NCBI RefSeq assembly: GCF_001939065.1
Contig: NZ_MPSZ01000001.1
Location: 1,364,001 to 1,428,000 of the forward strand
DNA length: 64,000 nucleotides
Source: Exiguobacterium indicum HHS 31
GTDB taxonomy: Bacteria > Bacillota > Bacilli > Exiguobacteriales > Exiguobacteriaceae
Direction: 5' to 3'
In this document: in pieces, positions 16,218-25,370 of the stretch
Position numbering within the stretch: the first letter of the stretch is position 1
Layout of the letters: each line of letters begins with the position of its first letter
Translations under genes and position numbers: made by a program
The notes under the pieces: generated by a model
Databases searched by the model: none
Told to the model about the DNA's origin: nothing
The model's input: only the letters and a program-made list of their open reading frames with translations

Positions 16218-16799
16218 GTGATTCCGATTAGACAAGAATTGGAAATCGAATTTAAGAACTTATTGTCTGAACAAGAATATCTATCGTTATTTACCCATTA
16301 TGCATCAGCTAAACAACCCATTTGGCAAGCAAATGATTATTTTGATACGCCAGATTTTGAACTTCGAAAAAAAGGTGCTGCATTACGGATTCGTGAGAAA
16401 AAACAAGGGCTCGTCCTGACTTTAAAACAACCCCATGAGGAAGGGTTGCTTGAAACGCATGTCACGTTATCATCAACTGAAGCAGAAGATCTGTTCAAAT
16501 ACGGTCTAATTCATTCCGAAGAGATGAACGAACAGCTAAAGTCATTTGATTTACAGGGATCTTTGGAGCATTTAGGTCGATTAGAGACAGAACGAATCGA
16601 AACCGTGCTCCCGGAAGGATTGCTTGTCCTTGATAAAAGTCGCTATCTCGGACACACCGATTATGAGTTAGAGTTTGAGGTCAGTAACTTCGAACAAGGG
16701 CAAAAGGATTTCGAGCGACTTCTTTCAGAACATGACATTCCCCAGCGCAAAACAAAAAACAAAATCGTTCGCTTCATGGAGCGTAAAGCGCTTTCTTGA
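16218..16799 (+). CDS. CYTH-domain protein (YjbK-like)
   Basis: The 193-residue product has the CYTH/triphosphate tunnel fold signature: ELEIEFKN at the N-terminus, then alternating charged beta strands (KGAALRIREKKQGLVLTLKQP) and a terminal YELEFEVSNFEQG. Such proteins bind or hydrolyse triphosphate compounds with a metal; family members in Bacilli sit beside relQ, and a role in nucleotide phosphate metabolism is guessed. The start is uncertain: AAAGGCGTGAT overlaps the GTG at 16218, whereas an in-frame ATT at 16227 is better spaced. It is divergent from relQ. Confidence 0.85.
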   Translation: MIPIRQELEIEFKNLLSEQEYLSLFTHYASAKQPIWQANDYFDTPDFELRKKGAALRIREKKQGLVLTLKQPHEEGLLETHVTLSSTEAEDLFKYGLIHSEEMNEQLKSFDLQGSLEHLGRLETERIETVLPEGLLVLDKSRYLGHTDYELEFEVSNFEQGQKDFERLLSEHDIPQRKTKNKIVRFMERKALS

Positions 16800-16893
16800 T
16801 TTTTCGTGTAAGAATGAACAAGCAAAACCTTTGCTCTTTCTTTTTTTTCGTTGCTAAAATAGGGTAACGATAACAACAGGAAGGGGTGAACGG

Positions 16894-17685
16894 ATGGAAC
16901 ACTCACAATGTAACGGATCTTATTGTTCATTGGACGAACCATCGATTCAACAACCGACGAAACCTCTGGAAATCTATCATTTTCTAGATGTGACACAAAC
17001 GGATGGTTTACGGTTGATACCCGTCCTCAAGAAGCTAGAGCTAGAATATGGTCATCTGTTCCGTCTTCGGACGATTGCAACGATTCCATGTGCTCCATCA
17101 CGATCTGCATGCGATATGTCACCACTCGTCATTCTAAAAGCAATTGAGCTTCAAGGAAAGACGTTTGGTATGCGATTCATGCGACGCCTTCGAATGCTTC
17201 ATAACGTCGAAGGAGAAAGTGCTTATAGTCGCCCATCATTGATGCGGCTAGCAGAGGCATTAACGGAGTATGGTTTGGATTTAGAAGAGTTTCATCGTGA
17301 TGTCTCGTCGGATACGATTCAGCAAATGCTCGAGAAAGAAACCGAACTAGTCACCGATTGGGATGTTCGGATTCTTCCAACACTCGCTTTTGTCGGAGAC
17401 GAAGAAGCGATCAAAGCAGAAGGACCTTATGAGTATTTGGTGTATGTCTCGATCTTAAGTGAATTACTAGATCATACGATCGAGAAACAACCGAAGCCAC
17501 CACTCGAACAATTCTTGAGACGGTATGAAACAGCAACAACGGCTGAAATCGCCTTTATTTATGATGCTCCTGAATCCCAGATTGAACACGAATTAAAAAA
17601 ACTGGTCTTGCAACAAAAATGTGCTTCTCTATCGTACTGTGATGGAAAAGTATGGCGTCATTTAAAAGATTCGGCACACGCATGA
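16894..17685 (+). CDS. spxH: SpxH/YjbH, ClpXP adaptor for Spx
   Basis: The adaptor delivers Spx to ClpXP for degradation. The 263-residue product has a DsbA-like thioredoxin fold, with PLEIYHFLDV at the N-terminus and the C-terminal LKKLVLQQKCASLSYCDGKVW that closely resembles other YjbH proteins. The CxxC found in B. subtilis (CPEC) is absent: those positions read Gln35 and Gly38. Cysteines do occur at 6 and 11 (CNGSYC), where the Bacillus protein has a His/Cys-rich zinc region, and in CAPSRSAC. AGGGGTG precedes the ATG. Its substrate gene spx lies 7 kb away. Confidence 0.88.
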   Translation: MEHSQCNGSYCSLDEPSIQQPTKPLEIYHFLDVTQTDGLRLIPVLKKLELEYGHLFRLRTIATIPCAPSRSACDMSPLVILKAIELQGKTFGMRFMRRLRMLHNVEGESAYSRPSLMRLAEALTEYGLDLEEFHRDVSSDTIQQMLEKETELVTDWDVRILPTLAFVGDEEAIKAEGPYEYLVYVSILSELLDHTIEKQPKPPLEQFLRRYETATTAEIAFIYDAPESQIEHELKKLVLQQKCASLSYCDGKVWRHLKDSAHA

Positions 17686-17695
17686 TAAAAACAAT

Positions 17696-17733
17696 AAAAA
17701 GGGACAGTGAAGAATGCTTCACTGTCCCTTTTT
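17696..17733 (+). terminator. spxH terminator
   Basis: A perfect 17-bp stem (17696-17712 with 17717-17733) with a 4-base loop and a T-run. Confidence 0.9.
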
Positions 17734-17754
17734 AGTATTTACTCATAGAATAAG

Positions 17755-17786
17755 AAAAAGTCCTTCATGACGAGAAGGACTTTTCT
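17755..17786. terminator. Second hairpin between spxH and pepF
   Basis: AAAAGTCCTTC/GAAGGACTTTT is a perfect 11-bp stem with A and T flanks. It probably ends transcripts from pepF, 120 bases past that gene's stop. The intervening 17788-17904 shows no gene. Confidence 0.65.
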
Positions 17787-17904
17787 TTTGACCACTGGAT
17801 GGGGGAAAAAGAGAATCGACTGGGGAATGTGACCCTCTTCACAATATAAGTATATCGTGGACTTCGCCTCTTTTCCACTCTTTGTTCACTTTGTCACAAA
17901 GATG

Positions 17905-19707
17905 TCACTCTGCTAACAAAGCTTCAAATTCATCTAGGACATGTTCAAATTGACGCAATGCTGCTTCAACTGGCGCTTTTGTTGTCATATCGACACCCGC
18001 AGCTTTTAATACTTCGATTGGATAATCACTTGATCCCGCTTTTAAGAAATTGTTAATGTATCGCTCTACAGCAGGTTGTCCTTCTTCTAGAATCTGATCC
18101 GTCAAAGCAGCGGCAGCAGAAATGCCCGTTGCATACTGATAGACATAATAATTGTAATAGAAGTGTGGAATCCGAGCCCATTCTAGACCGATTTCTTCAT
18201 CCAATACAATTTCTTCTCCGAAGTATTTTTGATTCAACGCATAATACGTTGACGTTAAGAATTCCGGTGTCAGCGATTGGCCAAGACGAGCCGCATCATG
18301 AATTGCATGTTCGAACTCGGCGAACATCGTTTGTCGGAACAATGTTCCACGGAATGTTTCGAGTTGATTGTTTAATAGATAGAGTTTTTCTTTACGATCC
18401 GTTACTTTCTTCAATAGATAGTCGTTCAACAATGCTTCATTCGTCGTTGAGGCAACTTCTGCGACGAAGATTGAATAATCACCATATGGATATGGTTGAG
18501 ACTTCCGCGTGTAATAACTATGGACAGAATGTCCGAATTCATGTGCGAGTGTAAAGAGGTTGTTGATGTTGTCTTGCCAGTTCATCAAAATGAACGGCTG
18601 TGTATCATAAGCGCCAGAAGAGTAGGCTCCACTCCGTTTACCACGCGTCTCTCGGACATCAACCCAACGTTCAGACAATCCTTCTTCGAGGATGTGCTTA
18701 TACTCTGTTCCAAGCGGTGCAAGTCCTTCAACCATCAATTGTTTCGCTTCCTCGTAAGAGACTTTCATCTCCACCTCAGAAACGAGCGGTGTGTACATAT
18801 CATACACGTGTAGTTCATCAAGTCCAAGTACTCGCTTACGTAAAGCGACGTAACGATGGAGTAATGGTAAATGCTCATGTACCGCTTCAACTAATCCATC
18901 ATAGACGGACTCAGGAATCGCATTACCATGTAAAGCTGCTGCGCGTGCCGATGGGAACTTCCGGACATCCGCATAGAAGTTGTCTTTCTTAACTGACCCA
19001 GCAAGTGTCGAAGCGAGCGTATTCGTGTATTTTGCATATGTTCCATACATCGCTTTAAATGCAGCTTCACGGACCGAACGATCAGATGACTCGAGGAATG
19101 TGATGAAGCGACCATGTGTCAACTCTGTCTCTTCTCCGTCTTCCCCTTTGATTTTCGGGAATGTCAGATCTGCATTGTTCAACATACCGAACGTCGCACC
19201 GGATTGACCGAGTACTTCTCCTGCCTTTGCAAGAATCGCTTCTTCCGCTTCCGTCAGGACGTGTTCACGCTCTTGATTCAATTCATCAAATGCATGACGA
19301 TACATCGCAAGATCTGGATTCTCATTAAGATACGTCTCAATCGTTGACTCAGGTACAGCTAACAATTCTGGTGTCATGAAAGCAAGTGTTGCTCCGATTT
19401 GCGACGCGAGCGTCCGAGCACGGTCATTCATAGCTTGGTAGAAGCTGTCTGCTGTATTTTCGTCATAACGCATGTGCGCGTATGTATAAAGCTTATAAAG
19501 GCGTCTTGAGACTTCGTCGCGTAACTGTAACCCTTCATAGAGTGTTTCTGCACTCTGTCCAAGACGACCCTTATACTCGACGAGTAATGGAAGCATCGCT
19601 TTCACCGATTCGAATTCTTCTTCCCACGCTTCGTTCGTTGCGTAAATCGACTCTAGATTCCATGTTTCTGTAACGTCAACATCTTGACGTGTTAATACTT
19701 CTGCCAT
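17905..19707 (-). CDS. pepF: Oligoendopeptidase F
   Basis: A cytoplasmic M3-family zinc metallopeptidase that cleaves medium-length peptides. The 600-residue product carries the zinc motif HEFGH followed by the downstream glutamate region, and the family's N-terminal PepF domain. The ATG at 19707 is chosen for AAAGGAG eight bases upstream. It sits between spxH and coiA, as in B. subtilis (yjbG), and may process peptides imported by the nearby Opp transporter. Confidence 0.95.
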   Translation of the reverse strand: MAEVLTRQDVDVTETWNLESIYATNEAWEEEFESVKAMLPLLVEYKGRLGQSAETLYEGLQLRDEVSRRLYKLYTYAHMRYDENTADSFYQAMNDRARTLASQIGATLAFMTPELLAVPESTIETYLNENPDLAMYRHAFDELNQEREHVLTEAEEAILAKAGEVLGQSGATFGMLNNADLTFPKIKGEDGEETELTHGRFITFLESSDRSVREAAFKAMYGTYAKYTNTLASTLAGSVKKDNFYADVRKFPSARAAALHGNAIPESVYDGLVEAVHEHLPLLHRYVALRKRVLGLDELHVYDMYTPLVSEVEMKVSYEEAKQLMVEGLAPLGTEYKHILEEGLSERWVDVRETRGKRSGAYSSGAYDTQPFILMNWQDNINNLFTLAHEFGHSVHSYYTRKSQPYPYGDYSIFVAEVASTTNEALLNDYLLKKVTDRKEKLYLLNNQLETFRGTLFRQTMFAEFEHAIHDAARLGQSLTPEFLTSTYYALNQKYFGEEIVLDEEIGLEWARIPHFYYNYYVYQYATGISAAAALTDQILEEGQPAVERYINNFLKAGSSDYPIEVLKAAGVDMTTKAPVEAALRQFEHVLDEFEALLAE

Positions 19708-19771
19708 TTCCCTCACTCCTTTAATTCAGTTATACCTGTTTTCTTTTCGACAAACAATCGAAGTGCTCCTG

Positions 19772-20722
19772 CTAAAACAGCTTATTCGCCTCCTCGATCC
19801 GTTCCATCCATTCTCTGACGAGAGCATCAATCAAATCTCTTTCAATCGATAGATTCAATTGGTAAAGCAGTTGATTTATGGCATGTTCTAGATGGATTGA
19901 AGTATATCTCCCTTTTAGCTTTAAAAAGACTGCGATTTGAAATTCAAAGGGATGGACAGGGAGAAATAATAGACGTGTGATCGGAAGAAACACAAATGAG
20001 GGAAGGTTTTGTAGATGGAGACCTGCTTGATACAGTGGGGTCTTGAGAATGCGTGGAGGTAATGAAGGATAAAAAGGACGTCTCCGATAGCGATGAACGA
20101 TCCCTTGCCATCGAGCGATTGAAAATTTCCGAGGAAATGATGAAGGCTCTGTCGAGAGAAAATCAGATAACGAGAGCGATTGAACCGTGCAATAGACATG
20201 GTGTTTTGCAAAAGGAACTGGATGTCGAAATCTCCGGATTTGATTCTCGACGATCAGATCCAAATAATCATTTTGTAAAAATGCTTGTCGCATCCAACCC
20301 TGCAATCGCAACGTGACACCATGTGAAGGATGAAATCCGATCCACCGAACCGTTTGTTCTTGTTTCGCATCAAGTAAGGCTCGTCTAATCCATTCCTCTG
20401 CCGACATCGGAGAACGTTGAATCTCAATTCCAAGTTTCTGTTCTGGTATCCACAGGTCAAAACGTCTCTCTCCAGTCACCCATTCAATTTCGACTTGGAT
20501 ACCTGCATTTATTAAAGAACTAGCAATCCGCTTTTTCCAAGACATATGCAAATTACTTTCTCCTGAACAAGCTGAGATATGTGCAAAATGTAGTCGTCGT
20601 CCTTGCCTGACGCGCAAGGGCTTCAGGCAATACGGACAACGTAAGGACATCGCTTTTAATTCATGTATGGGAAATCTGTGAATCATGATGCGTTTACCAG
20701 AAGCATCAATGGCTTCAAACAT
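19772..20722 (-). CDS. coiA: Competence protein CoiA-like
   Basis: The 316-residue product has a zinc-type CPYC motif (residues 29-32), LHFAHIS with conserved histidine, and a nuclease-like core GERRFDLWIP followed by LGIEIQRS, matching CoiA. In naturally competent Firmicutes CoiA acts after DNA uptake, aiding recombination. Only this competence gene is visible here, so transformability cannot be claimed. It lies between the cls-like gene and pepF on the same strand. Confidence 0.88.
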   Translation of the reverse strand: MFEAIDASGKRIMIHRFPIHELKAMSLRCPYCLKPLRVRQGRRLHFAHISACSGESNLHMSWKKRIASSLINAGIQVEIEWVTGERRFDLWIPEQKLGIEIQRSPMSAEEWIRRALLDAKQEQTVRWIGFHPSHGVTLRLQGWMRQAFLQNDYLDLIVENQIRRFRHPVPFAKHHVYCTVQSLSLSDFLSTEPSSFPRKFSIARWQGIVHRYRRRPFYPSLPPRILKTPLYQAGLHLQNLPSFVFLPITRLLFLPVHPFEFQIAVFLKLKGRYTSIHLEHAINQLLYQLNLSIERDLIDALVREWMERIEEANKLF

Positions 20723-20740
20723 CTGAATCGTCCCCTTTTT

Positions 20741-22252
20741 CTAGAGTAACGGTGAGAATAAACGTGAAATCGATTCAATCAATCGACGGCGTAATGGACG
20801 CCGATGGAACATATCAGCATCAACTTGTGTCGAATGGCTAAAATCTTCATAAAAATCACGTGTTAGTTCATGGACAGAGTTCGTTCCATATAAGAAAGCA
20901 TTCACTTCGAAATTCAAATGAAAACTACGTAAATCCATGTTCGCTGTCCCAATCGTTGCGATGGCGTCGTCCACAACGATGACTTTCGAGTGCATGAATC
21001 CTTTATTGTACTCGTAAATTTTCACACCAGCTCGTAGCAAGTCATCAAAATAAGAACGGCTCGCAAAAAATACGATTTTATGGTCTGGAAAGCTCGGTAG
21101 CAAAATACGGACATCAATCCCTGCCATAGCAGCTGTCTTCAGTGCTGTCATCAGGTCTTCATCCGGTATCAAATACGGAGAAGCAATATAGACTGATTCA
21201 CGCGCTTCCGTGATGAGCCCGAAGTAAAGTGATTTCATTGCCTCATGTGGCTCATCAGGACCGCTCGCAATGATTTGAACACCCCCTGTTGCTTCTTCAA
21301 CGTACTCAAGTGGCTCCATGTAAAACGGTGTAAACAGCCGTTCACCTGTCATGTAATACCAGTCTTGGAGAAAAATCAGTTGGAGTTCAGAGACAGCCTC
21401 TCCCCTTACGAGAAGATGGGTATCACGCCAAAAACCAAAATGTTGATCGCGACCGATATACTCATCCCCAATGTTGATTCCGCCTGTAAATGCAACCGTT
21501 CCATCGATGACGACAATTTTCCGATGATTCCGGTAGTTCGATTTACTCGAAATAAACGGTAAGACGACAGGGAAAAACGCGCGAACCTCAACGCCAGCCG
21601 CCTGCATCTTCTTGAAATAATGCTTATCCGTCGAAAAACATCCGACGGCATCATAAAGAAAACGGACCTCGATTCCTTGCTCGGCCTTTTCAATCAACGC
21701 TTCCTGTAACTGAAGCGCAAGTTGATCATCCCGTACGATATAGTACTCCAAATGAATATGATGCTGTGCTTGACGAATCTCTTCTAAAAGAATCGGAAAC
21801 TTTTCCTGACCATTCGTCAAGATTCTTGTATGTGTATTATACGAAATCGGAAGACGACTGATTGAATCGATAAGTGTCACAACTTTTCCATAACGCCCTT
21901 CTTGGAACACTGATTGGTGTACCCCTGCCTTAAACTGGGTACGATATTTAATGTAAGACTCCTCATCAAGCATTGCCTTCAGTCGAAACATTCGTTTTCG
22001 GCGGTAGTTCTGACCAAATGTGAAATACACGAATACGCCAACGACAGGCAATGCCATCATGACGAGTGCCCAGACGAGCGTTCGTTCTGGGTTCCGATTT
22101 TCGAGTAGAATGATGACGAACACGCTCATGACGACCAAAATGATGACGATGGACAGCCAACCTACCATGTAGACACTCCAATAGTAGGATAAAAAGGCAA
22201 TCAAGCCGATGGTCAAGATGAGGGTCATGAGAAGTTGTACACGTCGTAGCAT
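20741..22252 (-). CDS. cls: Cardiolipin synthase
   Basis: Condenses two phosphatidylglycerol molecules to cardiolipin and glycerol at the membrane. The 503-residue product has two to three N-terminal hydrophobic segments and two phospholipase-D HKD motifs, in NHRKIVVIDGTVAFTGG and MHSKVIVVDDAIATIG. Both catalytic histidines and lysines are present, so it should be active. It lies 18 bases upstream of coiA and may share its transcript. Confidence 0.94.
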   Translation of the reverse strand: MLRRVQLLMTLILTIGLIAFLSYYWSVYMVGWLSIVIILVVMSVFVIILLENRNPERTLVWALVMMALPVVGVFVYFTFGQNYRRKRMFRLKAMLDEESYIKYRTQFKAGVHQSVFQEGRYGKVVTLIDSISRLPISYNTHTRILTNGQEKFPILLEEIRQAQHHIHLEYYIVRDDQLALQLQEALIEKAEQGIEVRFLYDAVGCFSTDKHYFKKMQAAGVEVRAFFPVVLPFISSKSNYRNHRKIVVIDGTVAFTGGINIGDEYIGRDQHFGFWRDTHLLVRGEAVSELQLIFLQDWYYMTGERLFTPFYMEPLEYVEEATGGVQIIASGPDEPHEAMKSLYFGLITEARESVYIASPYLIPDEDLMTALKTAAMAGIDVRILLPSFPDHKIVFFASRSYFDDLLRAGVKIYEYNKGFMHSKVIVVDDAIATIGTANMDLRSFHLNFEVNAFLYGTNSVHELTRDFYEDFSHSTQVDADMFHRRPLRRRLIESISRLFSPLL

Positions 22253-22320
22253 GAATCCCCCTCCTTTTATGTAAGTAGTACAAATCGTATTTAAACTGAT
22301 GACAGAAAGGAAGCGTTTAA

Positions 22321-23043
22321 ATGGGTACGTATATCATTACTGGTGCAACAAGTGGAATTGGTGAGGCAACTGCGCTTCAACTCATCCGGGAGGGACATAC
22401 TGTCCTTGCGATTGGTCGTAATGAAGATAAAGGATCCTCGCTTGAATCAAATGGAGAAGGACGTTTATATTTCTTCCCTGTCGACTTAACTGATTCCTCT
22501 GCAATCGATGCGTTCTTTGAAGAAACACAAGAAGATTTCCCAGAAATCGATGGTATTTTCAACAATGCAGGTACTTTCGGTAAACCCGTTGCACCTGAAC
22601 GTGTCTCCGATCAACAAAAAGAAGTATTCCAAGTGAACTATCACGCACCCGAACGAATCATACAGCTCGCGACGAAACGCTTTTCAAAAGGTGCTTCCAT
22701 CGTCAATAATAGCGCCATCGTAGGTCATGTTAAGTTTCCAGCAATGCTACTGCCTTACGCTTCGTCTAAAAGTGCTTTACTGACGCTAACAAAGACATAC
22801 GCCGCCCGCTTCCATGGTAAGTACCGATTTAATGCGATTTGCCCGGGACCAGTCGATACAGCGCTCAGTCATGCGTTATATGGCGGGAAAGATAAATTTG
22901 ACCTCGCAATGAAACATCACCTTCGAGGTGAGCCTGCACAACCTTCTGAAATCGCTGAGGTCGTTTGTTTCTTATTATCAAACAAAGCGAGTTACATCAA
23001 CGGTCAAGCGCTCATCGTAGATGGAGGCTATACACTCACTTAA
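22321..23043 (+). CDS. Short-chain dehydrogenase/reductase
   Basis: The 240-residue product shows the classical SDR pattern: TGATSGIGE near residue 7 for NAD(P) binding, NNAG near residue 81, and the catalytic Ser/Tyr/Lys region with YASSK near residue 142. The C-terminal NGQALIVDGGYT is typical of the family. The substrate is not evident. GAAAGGAAG precedes the ATG. It is a single-gene unit, divergent from cls, ending in its own terminator. Confidence 0.9.
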   Translation: MGTYIITGATSGIGEATALQLIREGHTVLAIGRNEDKGSSLESNGEGRLYFFPVDLTDSSAIDAFFEETQEDFPEIDGIFNNAGTFGKPVAPERVSDQQKEVFQVNYHAPERIIQLATKRFSKGASIVNNSAIVGHVKFPAMLLPYASSKSALLTLTKTYAARFHGKYRFNAICPGPVDTALSHALYGGKDKFDLAMKHHLRGEPAQPSEIAEVVCFLLSNKASYINGQALIVDGGYTLT

Positions 23044-23052
23044 TACCAGAAC

Positions 23053-23087
23053 AAAAGGAGGTATCACGATATGTGATCCTCCTTTTC
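23053..23087 (+). terminator. Terminator of the SDR gene
   Basis: GGAGGTATCAC pairs with GTGATCCTCC (one bulge), followed by TTTTCC. Confidence 0.65.
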
Positions 23088-23105
23088 CTCGCACTTTTTC
23101 TGACC

Positions 23106-23732
23106 TTAGTTCGGAAAATGTTTCCGAATGAACGGAAAGACATCTGAAGCAATGATCTGTTTCCCGTATTCAGCTACAGGATGTATTGTTTGTTCGCTGA
23201 ACTGGAGATACTCTGCGATTAAACTCATGACGTTTTCTTGCGCTTCTACGTTCACATCATCTTCGAAATGAACATGCAGTAAATAGAGCCCATCTTTTTG
23301 ATAAAGCGCTGTTTCAAGTTCTGCGAATACAGGAGCATTCGCATATTGACTGAGCGCGATGATATGTTCGAAATCGCGAGTTTCAAATAAAACATCTTGG
23401 CTTAACTCTGTATCTTTATCTTCTGTCTCAGACATCGCTGATCGTAAAAGTGAATCGAGTTCGTCTTCATCGACTTGCTCGCCATCAACTGCATTTTTCG
23501 CGATCGTTACAGTGACTTCAAGACCTTTTTCAAATGCTTGCACTTGTATCCACAGTGGACCTTCGAAGGAGATGGACTCTTTTTCATTCGCTTCGTCCAT
23601 CATCTGCCAGAATAACTGTTCTCCCCGTTCCCGGTTATACCAAATCTCATCTCGGGCAAAACCACGGCGTTCGATGTCGGTGTACGTGATGAAGAACTTG
23701 ACCGTATTGTCATTGACGCGTTCGATTTTCAA
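23106..23732 (-). CDS. mecA: Adaptor protein MecA
   Basis: MecA targets proteins such as ComK to ClpCP for degradation and activates ClpC assembly. The 208-residue product starts KIERVNDNTVKFF, continues with RGFARDEIWYNRERGEQLFWQMMDE, and has an acidic middle linker before the C-terminal ClpC-binding domain. The start is a TTG at 23732, preceded by AAAGGAG at eight bases; this matches the Bacillus N-terminus, and the upstream GTG does not. Its neighbours spx and spxH are also ClpP-linked. Confidence 0.93.
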   Translation of the reverse strand: MKIERVNDNTVKFFITYTDIERRGFARDEIWYNRERGEQLFWQMMDEANEKESISFEGPLWIQVQAFEKGLEVTVTIAKNAVDGEQVDEDELDSLLRSAMSETEDKDTELSQDVLFETRDFEHIIALSQYANAPVFAELETALYQKDGLYLLHVHFEDDVNVEAQENVMSLIAEYLQFSEQTIHPVAEYGKQIIASDVFPFIRKHFPN

Positions 23733-23864
23733 ACTGTCCACTCCTTTCTTCTCGTTCCTTATCTAGAATACGAACGAGGACATAACTTGGATTCATGGTT
23801 TTGAATCCGAAGGATATATTTCTATTCCTTTGTTATCTTTATTTTAACCTTTTTTATCGGTAAC

Positions 23865-23899
23865 AAAAAGCACACTGCTCACGAAGCAGCGTGCTTTTT
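23865..23899. terminator. spx terminator
   Basis: AAAAAGCACACTGCT (23865-23879) pairs with AGCAGCGTGCTTTTT (23885-23899), with one wobble and flanking T-runs on both strands. Confidence 0.85.
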
Positions 23900-23903
23900 G
23901 AAA

Positions 23904-24302
23904 TTACTCGTTGACAAGACGCTGCGCTTCCAAAAGTTGGAACGTACGCACCTTGCGAGGTAAGAATCGACGAATTTCATCCTCGTTGTATCCCACTTGA
24001 AGGCGTTTTTCATCAATCAAGATTGGGCGACGCAATAATCCCGGGTATTCTTGAATCAAATCGTATAGATGTTGCAACGATAAGTTTTCAACGGAAACAT
24101 CGAGTTTCGAGAAGACTTTTGAACGTGTTGAGATAATCTCGTCCGTTCCATCTTCCGTCATACGAAGAATCTGTTTGATTTCATCGAGCGATAATGGTTC
24201 AGAAAAGATATTACGTTCTACGAACGGGATTTCATGTTCTTCAAGCCACGCGCGTGCTTTCCGACAAGAAGTACAACTTGGTGAAGTATAGAGTGTTACC
24301 AT
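23904..24302 (-). CDS. spx: Redox-responsive transcriptional regulator Spx
   Basis: Spx binds the RNA polymerase alpha C-terminal domain and reprograms transcription under thiol stress. The 132-residue product has an ArsC-like fold with the redox CTSC at residues 10-13 and the [15 protein letters not shown] segment. The ATG at 24302 follows GGGAGG by nine bases; the frame continues 13 codons upstream without a ribosome site. Its degradation adaptor SpxH is encoded 6 kb away. Confidence 0.95.
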   Translation of the reverse strand: MVTLYTSPSCTSCRKARAWLEEHEIPFVERNIFSEPLSLDEIKQILRMTEDGTDEIISTRSKVFSKLDVSVENLSLQHLYDLIQEYPGLLRRPILIDEKRLQVGYNEDEIRRFLPRKVRTFQLLEAQRLVNE

Positions 24303-24444
24303 TGAAAAACATCCTCCCCCTGATTTAACATCATTCAACACCTATGTGAATAAGCAGATATTGATGATGGTTCTATTACTTGACAGTTTACATCTAATAA
24401 AGCAGAAAACCTAGCTTTTTTCTAAAGATGAAAGAACTTTTCGT

Positions 24445-24484
24445 AAAAAAGCTTGTTAAAGCCACCACGTGGCTTTAACAAGCT
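24445..24484 (-). terminator. Terminator overlapping the end of the 45-residue ORF
   Basis: A perfect 16-bp stem (24450-24465 with 24469-24484) is followed on the minus strand by six T. The upstream arm contains the stop codon of the small gene. Confidence 0.85.
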
Positions 24485-24612
24485 GGCGTGTGATCAAATG
24501 GCTGAGAAATCGTCTCTTTTGCTTTAGGAAGTTTCATTTCTTTCAGTTTTTTCTCTAAAATGTCCCGCAAAAGGCGCTTCTTCAGCTTTTTCTTCTTGTC
24601 ACGTTCTTTCAT
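24475..24612 (-). CDS. Small basic protein (45 residues)
   Basis: I do not recognise this protein. The reading frame encodes a lysine/arginine-rich helix (KERDKKKKLKKRLLRDIL) and ends HTPAC. GGGGTG lies eight bases before the ATG, an extended -10 (TGGTATACT) lies upstream, and the stop codon is inside a strong terminator stem. Together these suggest a genuine short transcript, encoding a small nucleic-acid- or membrane-binding peptide at most; function is unknown. Confidence 0.55.
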   Translation of the reverse strand: MKERDKKKKLKKRLLRDILEKKLKEMKLPKAKETISQPFDHTPAC

Positions 24613-24768
24613 ATTCCGACACCCCATTCGGCCCGAAACAGAACTAACAACCATACGAAAGCGAATAAATCATCTTCTACACTAGTAAGTATACCACGTA
24701 TCTCAAAAATCTATTCCTACTTTAAGCAATTAAATATGTGAGATTGTCGATTGATAAATGAAAAATAG

Positions 24769-24797
24769 TTGCAATTTCTTTCAAATTTCTGTAGAGT
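24769..24797 (+). promoter_or_regulatory. Promoter of the HD-domain gene
   Basis: TTGCAA (24769-24774) and TAGAGT (24792-24797) are 17 bases apart. Confidence 0.5.
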
Positions 24798-24836
24798 ATA
24801 TAGAAATATCAACGCTCAGAAAGGAGTTTTTCATTC

Positions 24837-25370
24837 ATGGCATTAACACTCGTTACGATTCTCGATCATCCGATCGCTCAAAAATATTTATCTCGTTCTG
24901 GCTTGAATCATGCGATTTCAGTAGCGGAACGCGCACTGACACTCGCTACGAAACGTGGTTTAGATGCTGACACTGCTACGAAGGCAGCACTCTTACATGA
25001 TATTGGTCATTACGAATGGTATACCGACGGCACTTGGAACTATGATTTATATCGCCAAAATGATATTCATGCCATTAAAGGAGCTGAACGTGCTCATAAA
25101 CTATTGATTCGCCTTGGTGAAGAACCAGCACGCGCAAAAGAAATTGCTCTCGCTGTTCTTTTGCATACGGATTCCTATCTCCCACCAGGTGCGATCAACC
25201 GAACACCTCTTCAACAACTTGTTCATGATGCGGATACGCTGGAAGAACAGCCGGGCGGACTCCATCATTACGAAAAAATTGACTTTGAAGAAGCCATGCG
25301 TCGTCTTGATGCGATCGATTCAGTCGTCCACCGATTTGCTCATCTACCGCGTATCGCATCAGAAAATTAA
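24837..25370 (+). CDS. HD-domain phosphohydrolase
   Basis: The 177-residue product has the HD metal-binding pattern: an N-terminal His in NHAISVAERA, then LLHDIGHYE (near residue 51), a His in the central helix and a late Asp in HDADTLEE. Family members hydrolyse nucleotides or other phosphates; the substrate is unknown. GAAAGGAG precedes the ATG. It stands alone between the small basic gene and the opp operon, where B. subtilis carries yjbB/yjbC. Confidence 0.82.
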   Translation: MALTLVTILDHPIAQKYLSRSGLNHAISVAERALTLATKRGLDADTATKAALLHDIGHYEWYTDGTWNYDLYRQNDIHAIKGAERAHKLLIRLGEEPARAKEIALAVLLHTDSYLPPGAINRTPLQQLVHDADTLEEQPGGLHHYEKIDFEEAMRRLDAIDSVVHRFAHLPRIASEN

